Shown: positions 46,080-57,920, counted from the first letter of the stretch. The stretch is 64,000 bases of DNA from Laccaria trichodermophora (GCA_018417955.1 JACTVC010000001.1:2852001-2916000), one strand, 5' to 3'. Notes: generated by a model from the sequence alone, not told the origin. Translations and numbers: made by a program.

Positions 46080-46291
46080 ATAAGTACTGCTCAGCTGGCC
46101 CAACATGATTATGCATACTGTAGGAAGTACAGATATACAAAGCACTACATGTAGTGCAAGAGGATGGCAAGACTGCTGACAAGATGGTGGTTCAAGACAA
46201 AAGATCAATATATTATGTAAGATATCCAAATCTAGCTATATACCACTGTTTGACTATGGCCACTGGGCATTCCCTTCCAATCCTATACCAC

Positions 46292-46560
46292 AGTGCATAG
46301 GTATTAGAACAAGTCCACACTCATGTGAAACAGACCACAGGAAGGTACTGAACACTTGGTGAGCATAAGGGCAAAAATGTGAACATACAAACAAACTTAT
46401 CTCCATGAGAACTCAACCATTTCACAAATGGTTTTGTGGAGTGTGTTCATGGAGTGCATAGGTATCAGAACAAGCCCACGCTCGTGTGAAACGGACCACA
46501 GGAAGGTACTGAACAGTTGATGAGCATGAGGGCAAAAAAGCGAAAATACAAACTTACTTA
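46292..46560. repeat. Direct repeat pair of about 105 bp, 161 bp apart
   Basis: Copies start at 46,292 and 46,453 with AGTGCATAGGTAT. All four CpGs of the second copy are TpG or CpA in the first; there are a handful of other differences. Confidence 0.85.
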
Positions 46561-46870
46561 CTTCTGGGTTTTTGTTCTTCATTTGTGGGTCATCGTCTTC
46601 CTTTTGGCTGGTTATGGTGGCAGGGTGGTGATGTGTGGTTGTTTGCATAAGGCATTGTGTTGTGGTTGCAACAGGCAGCATCATTGGGTCATGGTGGTAG
46701 TAGTAGTAACAATTGAAGTTGTCTAAGTTCAAAAATGCAAGTTGAACATGTCACATGACATCCTGCAACCATACCAACTTCCATCAATTCACTCTTACAC
46801 TTTCTAAGGCAGTGCATAGCTAAAACTTCATGAGTTTTGCATCTTTTGGCCTCTATATAGGCTTGTTTTA
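46561..46870. other. Unassigned island DNA
   Basis: About 310 bp, nothing recognised beyond short simple-sequence tracts. Confidence 0.35.
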
Positions 46871-47104
46871 ATCACTTTATTTACACAAATTCAACCCACC
46901 TTACAGTGTAAAAAAATATAAAGTACCTCACAAACTGTAGCATAAACTATTTGGCTTGTAGTAGAGATGTAACATATATTATATCACATCACTTTATTTA
47001 CACAAATTCAACCCACCTTACAATGTAAAAAAATATAAAGTACCTCACAAACTGTAGCATAAACTATTTGGCCTGTAGTAGAGATGTAACATATATTATA
47101 TCAT
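46871..47104. repeat. Perfect-looking 117-bp tandem duplication
   Basis: Units 46,871-46,987 and 46,988-47,104, both starting ATCACTTTATTTACACAAAT at their first full match; only about two differences. A recent event compared with the surrounding decay. Confidence 0.92.
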
Positions 47105-47872
47105 CATGAGTTCTGCTCCATTTCATACGGTTTTAGGCTTGCTGGAAATGCACAAATTAGAGATTTAAAACAGGTCTACAAGCCCCTATTATTTCAACAT
47201 TTACAGTGACCTCTGATAACATTTACCATTTTGGGGCAGATTCTTTGCCAGTAATTGGTCCATAATCCTGTGAGTTTTGAACCAAATGCTACGTATATAG
47301 ACGCGTTGGAAACGGCTGAAACGCCGCTTTCCAGCGCAAAAAAGAACACAAAAAACGAACATGTTTTGCAAAGGATACTTCATCTTCTTTGTTGTTGCAC
47401 TTTTTGTAGGTCAATCAATCTCTGGACAGTGGTTTAGTTTCTTCTTGTTCCAGCCTCATTTTGATTGTAATGATTCATATACGATAAGAAATGTTCTTTC
47501 TATTGAAATCTAGTATACTGGTAGTTTCAGGTTATCTCAGGACAGTTCAGGTTGCCCTTGGGTTGCCCCAGGACATCCTGTGATGCCTTGTGACTAGGCA
47601 TTGGCACAGGTAACCCTGGGGTACTTTTAGTCATACCTGCACCCCTACATGCACCAACCCATACCTGTGCCCAGGGGTACAGGTTTTCATGGGTATGGGT
47701 AGACACATCCACAGGTATCCTCATAAATGAGACCGATAAACCTCACAGGTGCAGTGCAAGTGTCAATTGACACTGCCCTGCACACTTGCAAGGTTAGGAA
47801 GGTTGTGTGGAGGCGCAGTGTCAATGATTGTTTGTTGCTGTTCTGTGCCACATCATCTTCATGTGGCAGTGG
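47105..47872. other. Unassigned island DNA
   Basis: Includes a short CpG-retaining patch at about 47,285-47,365. No gene recognised. The last 8 bp are the target duplication of the next element. Confidence 0.4.
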
Positions 47873-48447
47873 TAGTGTTTAAAAGTCCAGTTAGGTTAGG
47901 TTATTGGGTGCCCAGGGGCTCTAACCGAGACCAAGACCAGTTAGGGTTCATTCCCAGACCCAAAATAACCTAACTGGACCAAAGATAACTGACCAAAACT
48001 GGTTAGTCGCAGTTACTAACCAGTTAGGACCGAAAAAATAGAAAATCAATTAAAACAGCATATATTTCTCATATTTCTTGCAGTAAACATTATTGCCATG
48101 TATCATAGCTTTAAAATAAGCCCAAGAACGCTAAATTTGGTGAAGAATTGACAATTTTATGATAATATTGTTGAAACCATACTCATTTGGCCAATATTTT
48201 AGAGATTTGACCATAACTCTGTCTGATTTTTATCATTTCTCATGCTTTTAGATGTGTTTTGAAGGGGTATAATAGGGTTGATTTTAACCAGTCATAACCG
48301 GTTTTTTAACAGTTAGTTAACTGCAAAATAACTGGTTATTTCATTTTCAGAATTGACTAACCACTAACTGTGGTCCGGTCTTTTTGCAGTTAGGTCTGGT
48401 CTGGTTTCAGTTATTTTCCAGTTAATTAACTGGTCCTTCAAGCACTA
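47873..48447. mobile_element. Older non-autonomous hAT-type element, same family as 39,901-40,484
   Basis: 575 bp, left end TAGTGTTTAAAAGTCCAGTT, right end inverted TAGTGCTTGAAGGACCAGTT. It is flanked by the exact 8-bp duplication GGCAGTGG (47,865-47,872 and 48,448-48,455). It shares interior text (CCCAAGAACG) with the younger copy, but most CCGG sites of that copy appear here as CCAG or CTGG, as expected after CpG deamination. No coding potential. Confidence 0.88.
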
Positions 48448-48455
48448 GGCAGTGG

Positions 48456-49281
48456 TGTGTTGTTGTGTGGTTGTTGTGCTGGGGTGTGGTTGTTGTATGG
48501 TGGTGGTGGTGGTGTAGCATCCAATAAACAATGATGATGAACAACAACTAAGGTTGTCATTTGCTGTTTGGTTGCCATGTCGCAGACAGAGGAAATGTGG
48601 CACTTTGTTCTTGTGTCAATAATGCAGACTGAGGGGGACAGGTGGTAATTACTCACTTAAAATGAAGATGATGATCAGTTGTCGTTCGTCATGTGGTTGC
48701 CATGTGCTGTTGGCAACGTGGCATCATGTTGCGTGACGTTGGTGCATCATTCTTGTGGTGAGGGGCCGTGCTGGGGTAGTTGTGGTGGTTGGTGAGGATT
48801 TGTCGTCCTGAGCACATGTGTCATTGTGAGTGCTTGTTGTTGTGCTGGGTGAAGGAGCAGGGCGCACTTGTCATCATGGGTGTCCATCGTCACAAGTGCT
48901 CATTGTTGTCATGTGGAGGTTGTTAGCGAAATGGGTTGGAATGAAGGGGTGGGGGGACTCACCTTTGTGTGATGAAAATCAATGACAATGACAACATCAT
49001 TGTCATTCGTCATCTGTGGGTGTGGTCATCTGTTGATGTGGCCGTCAGGTGACATGGTCATCCCTTGTGGTTTGTTTTTGTTGCCTTGACCTCCTGTTGA
49101 CAGTGGTGGTGCATGGGTGGATGGTTGTGGTAGTGGTTGAGAACAGTTGTGGGTTGTTTCTCACACCCAAATTGGGCATTGGAAAATGCTGATGCTTGAT
49201 TTGGGCATGCAATGGGTAACCCACCAACCTACATGAAGGGTACAGGTACAGCAAGGGTTGGATAACTCCAACCCATACCCC
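48456..49281. other. Low-complexity G/T-rich stretch
   Basis: Dominated by GTTGT/GGTGG runs and ATGTGGC-like motifs. Open frames on the complement (Pro/Thr/His-rich) are composition artefacts. Confidence 0.5.
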
Positions 49282-49347
49282 TACCCACATGTACCCTTAC
49301 CCTTACCCACATGTACCCTTACCCTTACCCACATGGGTTGCAAAACC
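49282..49347. repeat. 22-bp tandem repeat, 2.5-3 copies
   Basis: TACCCACATGTACCCTTACC-type unit starting at 49,282, 49,304 and 49,326. Not a telomere repeat (unit too long and non-terminal). Confidence 0.85.
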
Positions 49348-49784
49348 TGTGACAATCACTACTTGTGACACCCTGGGAAAAAGCTTACAAACATGTTGAA
49401 GTTCTACTCTGACAAAGAGTTTGCAGGGTGATTTCTTCTCAGTCCGATGAATATGACTTCCTTGTATTTCCGTTGTGAGCTCCATGAATGCAGAAAGCCA
49501 TGAAATAGGGGAGCAATGACACAATGGTGCAGGAGAGGACCCACTGCCAAAGGGGAGCCTGGATGTAATGATGTGATACCAGGACAGACAACAAGAGACA
49601 CCCAACATTCTGAGGCACATGACAATGTGTCACTGATGTCCTACCAAATTGGATACATTTGACACTCTGAAGTATGTGCCAACTAGATGCTCTTGGTGTT
49701 AGGGTTAGTGTCTTTTGTGTGGTAGTGCACTCTTACTTAGGTCTCCCCATGTGGTAGTGCATTCTCAGTAAGGTTCAGAGGTCT

Positions 49785-49823
49785 TTTTCCAGTCATGAGA
49801 CCAGATTTCCAAACACTAGTAGG
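49785..49823. repeat. Solo terminal fragment of the hAT-type element family
   Basis: GTCTTTTTCCAGTCATGAGA ... TTTCCAAACACTAG is the inverted copy of the first ~39 bp of the element at 39,901, with CCGG changed to CCAG. Only this end is present. Confidence 0.8.
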
Positions 49824-51279
49824 TGATTATGTTAATTGTTAGGGTTAGGAATATATTCTCCCTGCACAGTAGTGCATTCTTGGTTAGATTAGGAGGTTAG
49901 GTTGGTGGTGGCTGGTTAGGGGGATCAAAACTCTGGCTATGCAAATCAAGAGTGTGTGTGTCCTCTCTTGTATATACTTATGCAATGCCCAACACTAACT
50001 TGGCACCCCCCTTAGTTGGTAGTCACATGTGACTTCTCACTTTTTTTTTGACAGAGAAAAGTGGAAATAGGTTGGATTAGACCCAGGAGGCCCTGTCTTA
50101 ATTTATGTGGTAAGAGGTTTTGTGGACAGGTTAAAACTGAAGAATGTGCTGACTGAGGGGGTGCTGATGTAGTGGTAGGGCATACACTCAAGGCAGGGCC
50201 CAATAAATAATCAGCACAAATGTACCTCCTTAATTGTGGCCACTTGAAAAATAATGAAGCAAATGTGCATCCCAAAAACATTGATTTTCAAAATTAGAAA
50301 ATGAAGAACAATAAGAACTTCAACCACATTTAATTTGCATATTTAAACAATGTCTTTGAGAAATAGTCTTGGTAGCCATGGCAACACCACTCAGCTGAAG
50401 AATATGTTAAAGAATAAAATAATGGAATTGGTCTGTCAATATGGCTGATGTTCTTATTGTTCAACAGTTTAAATTTTTGTTGATCAATGCTTTTGGCATA
50501 CACAACAGCTTTATTATTCTAGGAGTGTCAACAATTCATGGAGGTACCTTTGCCTAGATCAAACATTGGACCCTGTCTCAAGTGATAGACATAGTACAGG
50601 GAATTGCAAAACAGGAAAGGAAATGACCTTCTCACAGAAATGGTAATTGTTGAAAGATTTCCAGAGATTTGTGGTGCAGGAAGAACAATTGCCACTTTTC
50701 TAGAACAGACCATGGGAAGAGCAAGAAGACTACTGTACTAATATGACCAAGTCTTCAGGCCCTTTAGAGCATGACATCTTTTGACCATCTCTTTTTTGAC
50801 CATCTCTTCATCCCTTTGATAGCCGATGTGTGACAAAGAGTATGACCTCTTCATCCAGGTGCATTGGCTGTCCTGAACAGAGGCCTATTGACAATTTGAG
50901 GTTCAAAACCAACTGCAATTTGTTATAAGATAGTTAAAGCATACAATATTGTTTATATGGCTAGGGGTGCCACAGGCACCAAAAAAAAACTGTTATTTTA
51001 TATAAGAGAAAATGCCTTCAACAGCCAGTGTGATGCGTGACATCACACACACTTCCCTTCCTTCAGAAGCCTCTATGATGAGTGACGGGAAAGACATGGC
51101 CGTATTGGTACAGTAATATGCACCAATAAGCGGTTACACAATGCTACAGCTGAAGGTCCCGCAGTTCTCATTCGGCAGATACAAACCAAAGCGAACCAGA
51201 GGTATGAGGGAGCTTCCGCTCCAGAGTCACTTCTATGAAGTTGTTGAATGTGTTCTGACGGCCCTGACAGTCGGAAGAG
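49824..51279. other. Right part of the island and gene-side boundary
   Basis: Mostly unassigned CpG-poor DNA. A broken plus-strand frame at about 50,555-50,740 reads IKHWTLSQVIDIVQGIA, then after a frameshift LLTEMVIVERFPEICGAGRT and FLEQTMGRARRLLY: a coherent protein trace from a family I do not recognise. CpG density returns to normal at about 51,050-51,130. Confidence 0.45.
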
Positions 51280-52853
51280 TTATAGGGTGGACCGAAAAGA
51301 GACCCAACGAATTGTGCGTACCGTCCACACCCTCCTGTCGGTGATACTGACAACCTTTCTCAGACTTCGAACACTCGCCATCATGTAACGGATGTTGTCC
51401 TGCGTCAATGACTGCCGAATACCATGATCGACATGGTTTTCCACGTCGACAACCACGCGAAGGCTGTATGACCTTGCGATGGAAGATGTGAACGACAGCT
51501 GAACGGAAGTAAGTATATCAGAAGGGAGCAGAACGGATAGATAAGAACTCACAATGTCCCTCGCGGGGATGGCTACGTCAAGACGCTCCAGGTGCACGCA
51601 TTGTTTTGAAATTTCATTTATTGAATCTAACCCAATACCACAATCGAGGAAAGCCAATCTGCGCAGCGTGTGACTGTGCGCCTCGAGGAGCTGTGTTATG
51701 AAAGGGTGTCCGATCGTTACTTTGCGTTCGGGAAGTTTGATGGTGAACGATGTTAATGGAGGCGCGGACGACTTGAGGTGCGTCAAGATTGTGGAGAGGA
51801 CATTTGGAGAGGGAGAGGGCGACAAGGAATACCGCGTATCGAAGGCGAGGTTGCGAAGGTGGTGTAATGGTGGCGCGGGGAGAGAAAGTGGACGTGTGCT
51901 TTCCTGAGGAAAAGGTCATGAGTAGTTTGAGTTGTTAGATGCATGACACAAACCGTGGTGGTCAATGAGAGGCTTTCGAGAAGGGGGGTGTACGAAACGA
52001 GCCTCAGCACAACTACGTGATCACATCTCTGGCATCCAACGACGTGCAGAGCGCGTAGATCTGGCAGTTCGGACAGAATTGCTTCGAGGGTGTTCTCATT
52101 CACCTCGCTTGTCATCTAGAAAAAGGTTATTATTCCTCACAGATGGATGCAGTGTACGAAAAGACATACATAAAGTGTGAGGCTCTTCAGAGTCTGCTTA
52201 AGCGAAGTGATCCATACAGGGAGAACGTCGACGACGTTCCAAGAAGCATATTCAAGTGTGAGGGTCTTGAGTTTTTGGAGTTGTATGAGAATCTTGGATT
52301 GATCTGTAGACAGGTTTGCGTTGACTCTCAGACCTTCTAACCGGGGTTTTCCTTGCAACGACTTGACGAAGTACGGTAATATGTTGGCCCCAGTACATTT
52401 GAATTTCGTGAGATTATGACAGATGTCGATGGCATTGGAGCATTCGCGAATGAACTCGGGGTGAGGGCAAGATAGATTGGGCATGACGGGCGGTGCATAT
52501 CGAATCTCTGACATGAGGGTTTCAGCGTCATACTCAATAAACTGTGCGTAATCTGACCTATATTTCGAACGTGTATGGCAAGTTCTGGATGTGTTCTCAG
52601 AACAGCAAATGGCGATGTGACCTGACCCTGCAAAACCACAGATATTAAACACCGTCCTGAGACAGTTATCAACACACACCACCGCGTAACCTTTTCCCTG
52701 CCTCAACCGGTACGATAGGGTGTTGTAGAGCCTTGGTATCACACCAGAAAGAAACGATCGGCTAACGAGGGCCACCGAGGAAAGGTCATTGCCAGAGAGA
52801 TGCGCGAAAATGAGCTCCAAGACGTCGAGATTCAGATTATCTGCAGAAACCAT
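51280..52853 (-). CDS. F-box / leucine-rich-repeat-like protein
   Basis: The minus-strand start MVSADNLNLDVLELIFAHLS is an F-box beginning, followed by SSVALVSRSFLSGVIPRLYN. At least five small introns then connect TSPFAVLRTHPELAIHVRNI, YAPPVMPNLSCPHPEF, LEGLRVNANLSTDQSK, LKSLTLY, TSEVNENTLEAILSELPDLR, LLESLSLTT, LRRLAFLDCGIGLDSI and LERLDVAIPARDI; the frame ends at 51,280. The Leu-rich periodicity fits an LRR-like substrate domain, so the role is probably as an SCF ubiquitin-ligase adaptor. This is the first intact gene to the right of the transposon island; its 3' end lies about 150 bp from CpG-depleted DNA. Splice choices at the second exon are the least certain. Confidence 0.75.
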
Positions 52854-53291
52854 CGCATCCTATTTGGAAATGAAAAGAAAAAGATCTTGATTAGGTTGCG
52901 CCCTTCTTGCTGAGCTTGAAGCTTTTGAGCCCAAGCTTCTAAGTTCTTACCGTGTCGTAAGCCAAGCAAACTGCTTGTGTTGGGTTGTGTATTATTTAGG
53001 GTCCTTCGCCTTCTAATCTCTTGTCCTTGGCGCACGTTTTTTACACACTTTCACTCTGTTTCTCCGTCTTGTTGCATCAGTCGTATGTCTCTATGGTTGA
53101 GTAGAATTAAACTCCAAATTTTGCTCTCTTGTGTACAAATTTCGGCCCTTTGGAGATGTTGTCATCGGTGGCGCTAAATGCGAAAAAGTTCCCAGGTCAT
53201 GCCAAGCAATATTAAATGATGAAAACCCCTAGGCGCCCCCCACGACAGCCCACCACATACTTATTCTTCCAACCGAGTCTGAAGATAGTGG
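52854..53291. promoter_or_regulatory. Divergent intergenic region
   Basis: About 440 bp between the F-box gene (-) and the PC-esterase-like gene (+). No motif or small gene recognised. Confidence 0.4.
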
Positions 53292-54699
53292 ATGTTGACC
53301 AGCGCCAGGAGGCTTACTCTGGTATTGGGCGCTCTTCTTCTAGTTGGCGTCCTCTCGTTTCTCTACGTGAAGCCCGCTAAGCTCGCGTCCCTATATAATC
53401 TCGTCCCCAGTTCTGAATCTCAAGAAAAACCACACTCTCCAAAATATCGGGACCCGACACTAGGATCATGGATACCCTCACCAGCGCGTGCATCAGACGC
53501 CGACGTGTGGGACATGCCCTTCACTTGTAGTCCTGATTTCTCACCGGCCGCAGGTGGACCTGATGGACGTGATAAAGAAGCAGAGGCGCGGGAACGAGGG
53601 AGACATGTAGCTTCTTGGGAATGGATGCTTCAGGACGGGAAACCCCCTAGACCATGGGACACCGAGGCTTTCATTGAAAGGGCCCTCAAAAGTCGGGCTG
53701 GTTTCGTGTTTATTGGAGGTTTGTCAACCCAACATTCGAATTGACTCTTTTTATCTCAATTCTCTTTGTAGACTCTGTCATGGTTCAGACGTTAGCCGGA
53801 CTTGGTCACTTTCTTGGACAACATACGGGCGACTGGCCACGCACAGTAGTGGAGGAGGTTCTTCTCGAAGATAATGGGATTTTTGTTACTACCTCCTATA
53901 TTACCCTTCACCCTGAAAATCCGCTCTTCGCAAAACTTCTCGCGAAACCTTCGCTGGCCGGTGTTCCTCGGTCGCGTTTCTCTCGGCCTGTCATCACATC
54001 TTACCGTTCCGACGACCTCATTACACAAAAAGAGCTCAACGCTACGCTCCTTATGGCCGGGCTGGAAGAGCCCGTCAACATGAATAACCATCGAGCGATG
54101 GGGGAGTGGCGCCAGGGGCTCAAGAACTACAGCATGGAAGAATCATGGGAGGGCGAGCTCGACACCATAGTCTTCGCCAACACAGGACCCCATTGGAGCC
54201 CAGCGCACATGTGGCCCGCCAAAGATCGTGTGCTCCTCAAAGCCTACCAAATAATGCTTGATAAAGTCTACGACTTTTTCGTAAACTCACCACTACCAAC
54301 ACTCACATTTTTCCGTGCCACATCCCCTGCACACCAACATTGTAATAACCACTCTGCTCCCATTACACTAACAGCGAGCGCCGCGATCAACCCTGCGCCA
54401 GAAGAACATCTTTTTGGGTGGCATCTTTTCCCAGAATATAACCGAATGGCGAGGGAACTGTTTGGATCCTCAAAGCATAAGAATACGCGGTACTTCGACA
54501 TATGGCCGCTCTCTGTAGTAAGACCTGACGCCCATATCGGGTGGCATAACAATGATTTCGACTGTCTCCACGTTCGTCCTCCCAGACCCATCTCCAATGA
54601 TTGTATGACTAACTTCGGAGTTCATAGTGGTGTTCACCATCTGTGACGGAATGGTGGGTCAGAAACCTTTGGCACACAATTGTAGAAGAGGGACTCTGA
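53292..54699 (+). CDS. PC-esterase/Cas1-like type II membrane protein
   Basis: Three exons (53292-53718, 53772-54571, 54628-54699) encode 432 aa. A short cytosolic tail and one N-terminal hydrophobic anchor (LTLVLGALLLVGVLSFLYV) suggest a Golgi type II protein. Motifs follow: PRPWDTEAFIERALKSRAGF, then FIGDSVMVQ (the GDS nucleophile block, split by intron 1), later TGPHWSPAH, and RPDAHIGWHNNDFDCLHWCS near the end, with the D-x-x-H pair. This order is that of the PC-esterase (PMR5/TBL/Cas1) family of SGNH-type acyltransferases/esterases, which O-acetylate or deacetylate glycans. The final exon is inferred because splicing at 54,572-54,627 restores DCLHW and a proper stop. Substrate unknown. 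Confidence 0.82.
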
Positions 54700-55286
54700 G
54701 CAGCCATTGTCATTGCCGAGTTGTGGCGTCGAACCCAGACTTCACCTAAGTACGCTTTCTACAAGTTGGCGCTAGCCAAGCGCTTTTCATACCTTTTCAG
54801 GGACGGATGCCCCAAATACAACTTAGACACTCACGCGAATCGTATTCTATCGCCTGCGGCACCATCACTCAAATGGCAACCTGAGACCACCGTGGGTCAT
54901 CGAAATTGTATTGTACGATTCCTGTCTCAGGTTCCGCCGAGCTCCCACGTCGAATGCAATGAATTCACATCGCCTGTCGCCATGACCTTGTATTCGCGCG
55001 GAACTTTCCAACAATGTCGGCGACCCGAAGAACGTCAAAGGTTAGGGACTTTGTTACGTAAATGCTCTCAGAGCCCGCCAAGCATTTCAAGGGCAAAATC
55101 TTCTGCTATCTTCTGACGGCCTGGCCTGGCAGGGCTCGCCAGAAGATCGGCGAAACTCAGCGGCAGGAATGACTTGCGATATAATACAACGTTTATTATG
55201 CATAGTATAGACCTAGCGCAGAACGGGTTGAAGAGTTAGTCAAGCTGTATAGCCCATGGACAGATCAGATGTACTTAAAACATAAA
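54700..55286. other. Convergent intergenic region
   Basis: About 590 bp between the PC-esterase-like gene and the USP-like gene. A 131-codon frame (from 54,721) begins with TTG and shows no family resemblance, so no gene is called. Confidence 0.4.
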
Positions 55287-57920
55287 TCAGTCTAGCCCCA
55301 TATCCATCGTTCTTGACTTTTGCCGAGAAATGGGTTGTCCATCCCAAGTCCTCTCTCTTGGGGGCGAGAGCGTTGATGCCCTTCGTAAAGGTGGCGGTGG
55401 TGGAGGGGGCGGCGTCACAAGAGTTGGTATCTTCGCTTTCCCAACCAATTCTGGAGATAAAATAGATAGGAATTTCTTGTTGTTTTCTTCGACTGGATCC
55501 TGTTTTGAATAATTGTAAGTTGAATGATCAAGAAGAGTAGTTTAGCACCCACTGTAAAGATCTTTGGCCAAACAACCGGTGCATGCAACTCATCTTCCGA
55601 AAGGTGCTTGCTGTACAACAAGAGGTACGGTCCTGCAGACAGGTGAAGGCCCGTAGGATCTGTGAGGACCGTTTCTTCTGGCACCTAAAACCAAGACGTG
55701 AAGGGTGAGTAGGAAGTGGACATCCAGAAAGTACCTCTGTGACTTCATAATCAACCGTCTTCCACCAAACGCCATCTGAGTCTTGGACGTATGAGTACAT
55801 TTGCTTCCTACCAGGAAGACCGGTATGCATGAGGACCGCTCGTAAATCATACTGAGGTATCAAATCAGAAGAATGAGCCTTGGACCTCAAATTTGTGCCC
55901 CACTTACGCGGTGTTGTTGTAGCTCAGGGCAATCGAAAAGAGTTGCGCACTCCGCTTGTAGCTTATCTACTTTATGGTCAATATCTGTAATTCATTAAGG
56001 TTAATACACGCCTGTTACCGAGGCTGAGCAATCCTTACCTTCTACCTTGCTTGTAATCATGATCAAGATATCCTTCAAATGAGCAGCCGTGCGCTCGATA
56101 GTTTGCTTGCGCACAGGATCGTCCCCTGGGTTAGCCACATGTTCGTAATAGTGAATGGTAGATCGCAAATCCTTGATCGTATCTCTTTTCTGTATGATGA
56201 TGAGCGCGCTTCTCTCCTGAGAAAAGCTGGTGGTGCTAACATTGAAATGAGTCAGAGTTTCCCTATGCGCAATGAGCTCTCGAATTTCCGCATTAATTTC
56301 ACGCTCCATTTCGCGTTTGTTGTTCGCCAACTCAAGGTTATGGAAGAGAAATTGGTCCAAGTAGATCCATTTTGGAAAGACAAAGGCATCAGGCGTCGAC
56401 TTCGGTGTAGCCGTCGATTGACTAGGTAGCCGTCTGAGCTGGAAGCCAACAAGTTCGGATGGTTTGATTATGATGTCGTGAGATGATCCACCCTCCCTAA
56501 ATCGAGATAGAACAGAAGAAAGACAGGAAAGCAGATCGTTGGGTCCCGATTCGTCTCCTCCAAACTCGACGTGTACCACTGTCCCTGGTCCATGGTTGTG
56601 TGACACTCTGCGGGGCATTCTACCTTTGAGTTCAATTTGGCAAGAGGTGAAGCTGAAGAGGTGGACTCTGACAGATATGTTATCAAAAGAAAGAAAGACA
56701 GAGAAAGAACCAATTTACACGTCTTCGCCCTGTGCCTTCAGGTGGTCCTCAATCGCATACCCGACATTGCTAACGATCTCTAGAGGAGAGAGGGTAAACT
56801 AGTGAGCGACGGATGTTTCCCCACGTACTAGCGGAGGCCTCAGCGAGTGAGTCATTGATGCCATCCCCTGGAGGAGTTGCAAAAGAAGGAAGGACATTCA
56901 CGTCAACGATAGCCGATAGTTGCACAAGATCCATGTTTGCGAAGAGCTCGACCAGATTCCATATTACCCGAGCTTGAATTAACTTGAAAAACTTGGCGCA
57001 AACTGAGATCTAAACCGTTTGCTTACCAGGATGGTCAAGAGGCAAGTTCTCATCAATATCGGGCAACCTCAATTTTGCGACATTTTCTCTAACTTGAGGT
57101 ACGAAATACAGCGCTTGCAACACCTTCACAGCACCAAAAAGTGCGTAAACTCGGGTATCAGAAAAGAAAGAAAAGAAAAATACATACCAGGGCAATATAT
57201 GCATGAGCCGCCAGTTCAGACCGTAAAGCAACGGGCCTAGAGGTTCAAGGAAGAACAAATAAAATATAACGGTGCAGGAAACATCAGGAGTTGACGATGA
57301 ATTAATGGATACATGACCGACCGGCCTCCCTCCCGCACCGTCTCCTTGATGGGAAACACATCTGATTCATCCGTGAATTCGTTGAGACTCGCCTGGATAG
57401 CATCCTTCAGCGTTTGGTCCTCTTGCGTCACAGCACCGCCAGAGGCCACTTGAACCTTTCCAAATCGTTCAGAGAGCTATCTCAAAATTCGAAGAGCTCA
57501 CCACACATTTGAGGGAACCATCTGCCAATCTGGGTTGGGCGCCCGCTCGCTCGGTCCAAATCTAACCCCAGTTTGCGAAGTATCCATCGACATTTGGATT
57601 GCACGAGTATACTCTCCACCGTGATCTTCCTTTGTGAGGTCGATAACTGAAGTGGAGGGAACTGGAGTCACTCGAGGAGTGGGTGCTTTCGCAACCGCCA
57701 CTGGATTCCAGCTGGGGTCTGGGGTGTTCCGTCCTGGATTAGTCCAGATCTCTTCCTCTTCTTCGCCAGTATCCCCTGCTAGAATAGCATCTGCAGCTTT
57801 CTCCATGTCTCCTTTGTGCTTTCGGAGGACTCGGCGCGCAACATCTGTGGCGACGTTCCCTATCGAAGCCAAAAGATCGCCATTCTCCCGTTCTTGTTCT
57901 TCCTCTGGTAAAAGTTGCAT
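55287..57920 (-). CDS. USP-fold protein with UBA-like and UIM-like segments; probable pseudo-deubiquitinase
   Basis: About ten small introns. N-terminus: a UBA-like helix bundle (ATDVARRVLRKHKGDMEKAA) and two UIM-like segments (EEYTRAIQMSMD-type, here GGEYTRAIQMSMDTS; and EDQTLKDAIQASLNEF). The USP fold follows, entering at RPVALRSELAAHAYIALVLQ then ALYFVPQVRENVA. Then come VHLFSFTSCQIELKGRMPRR, a helical insert, YDLRAVLMHTGLPGRKQMYS with VQDSDGVWWKTVDYEVTEVP, and SAGPYLLLYSK. In active USPs the first block has Asn-Thr-Cys and the later one Gly-His-Tyr. Here both the Cys and the His positions hold other residues. The tail is Pro-rich. Likely a ubiquitin-binding scaffold rather than a protease. 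DUS3 starts about 160 bp upstream, same strand. Confidence 0.78.

Noticed and set aside
49282..49347. TACCC-rich tract as an interstitial telomere
   Set aside because: The unit is 22 bp and does not consist of TTAGGG repeats.
54721..55116. 131-codon ORF downstream of the PC-esterase-like gene
   Set aside because: Starts with TTG, no recognisable domain, and lies in the 3' flank between convergent genes.
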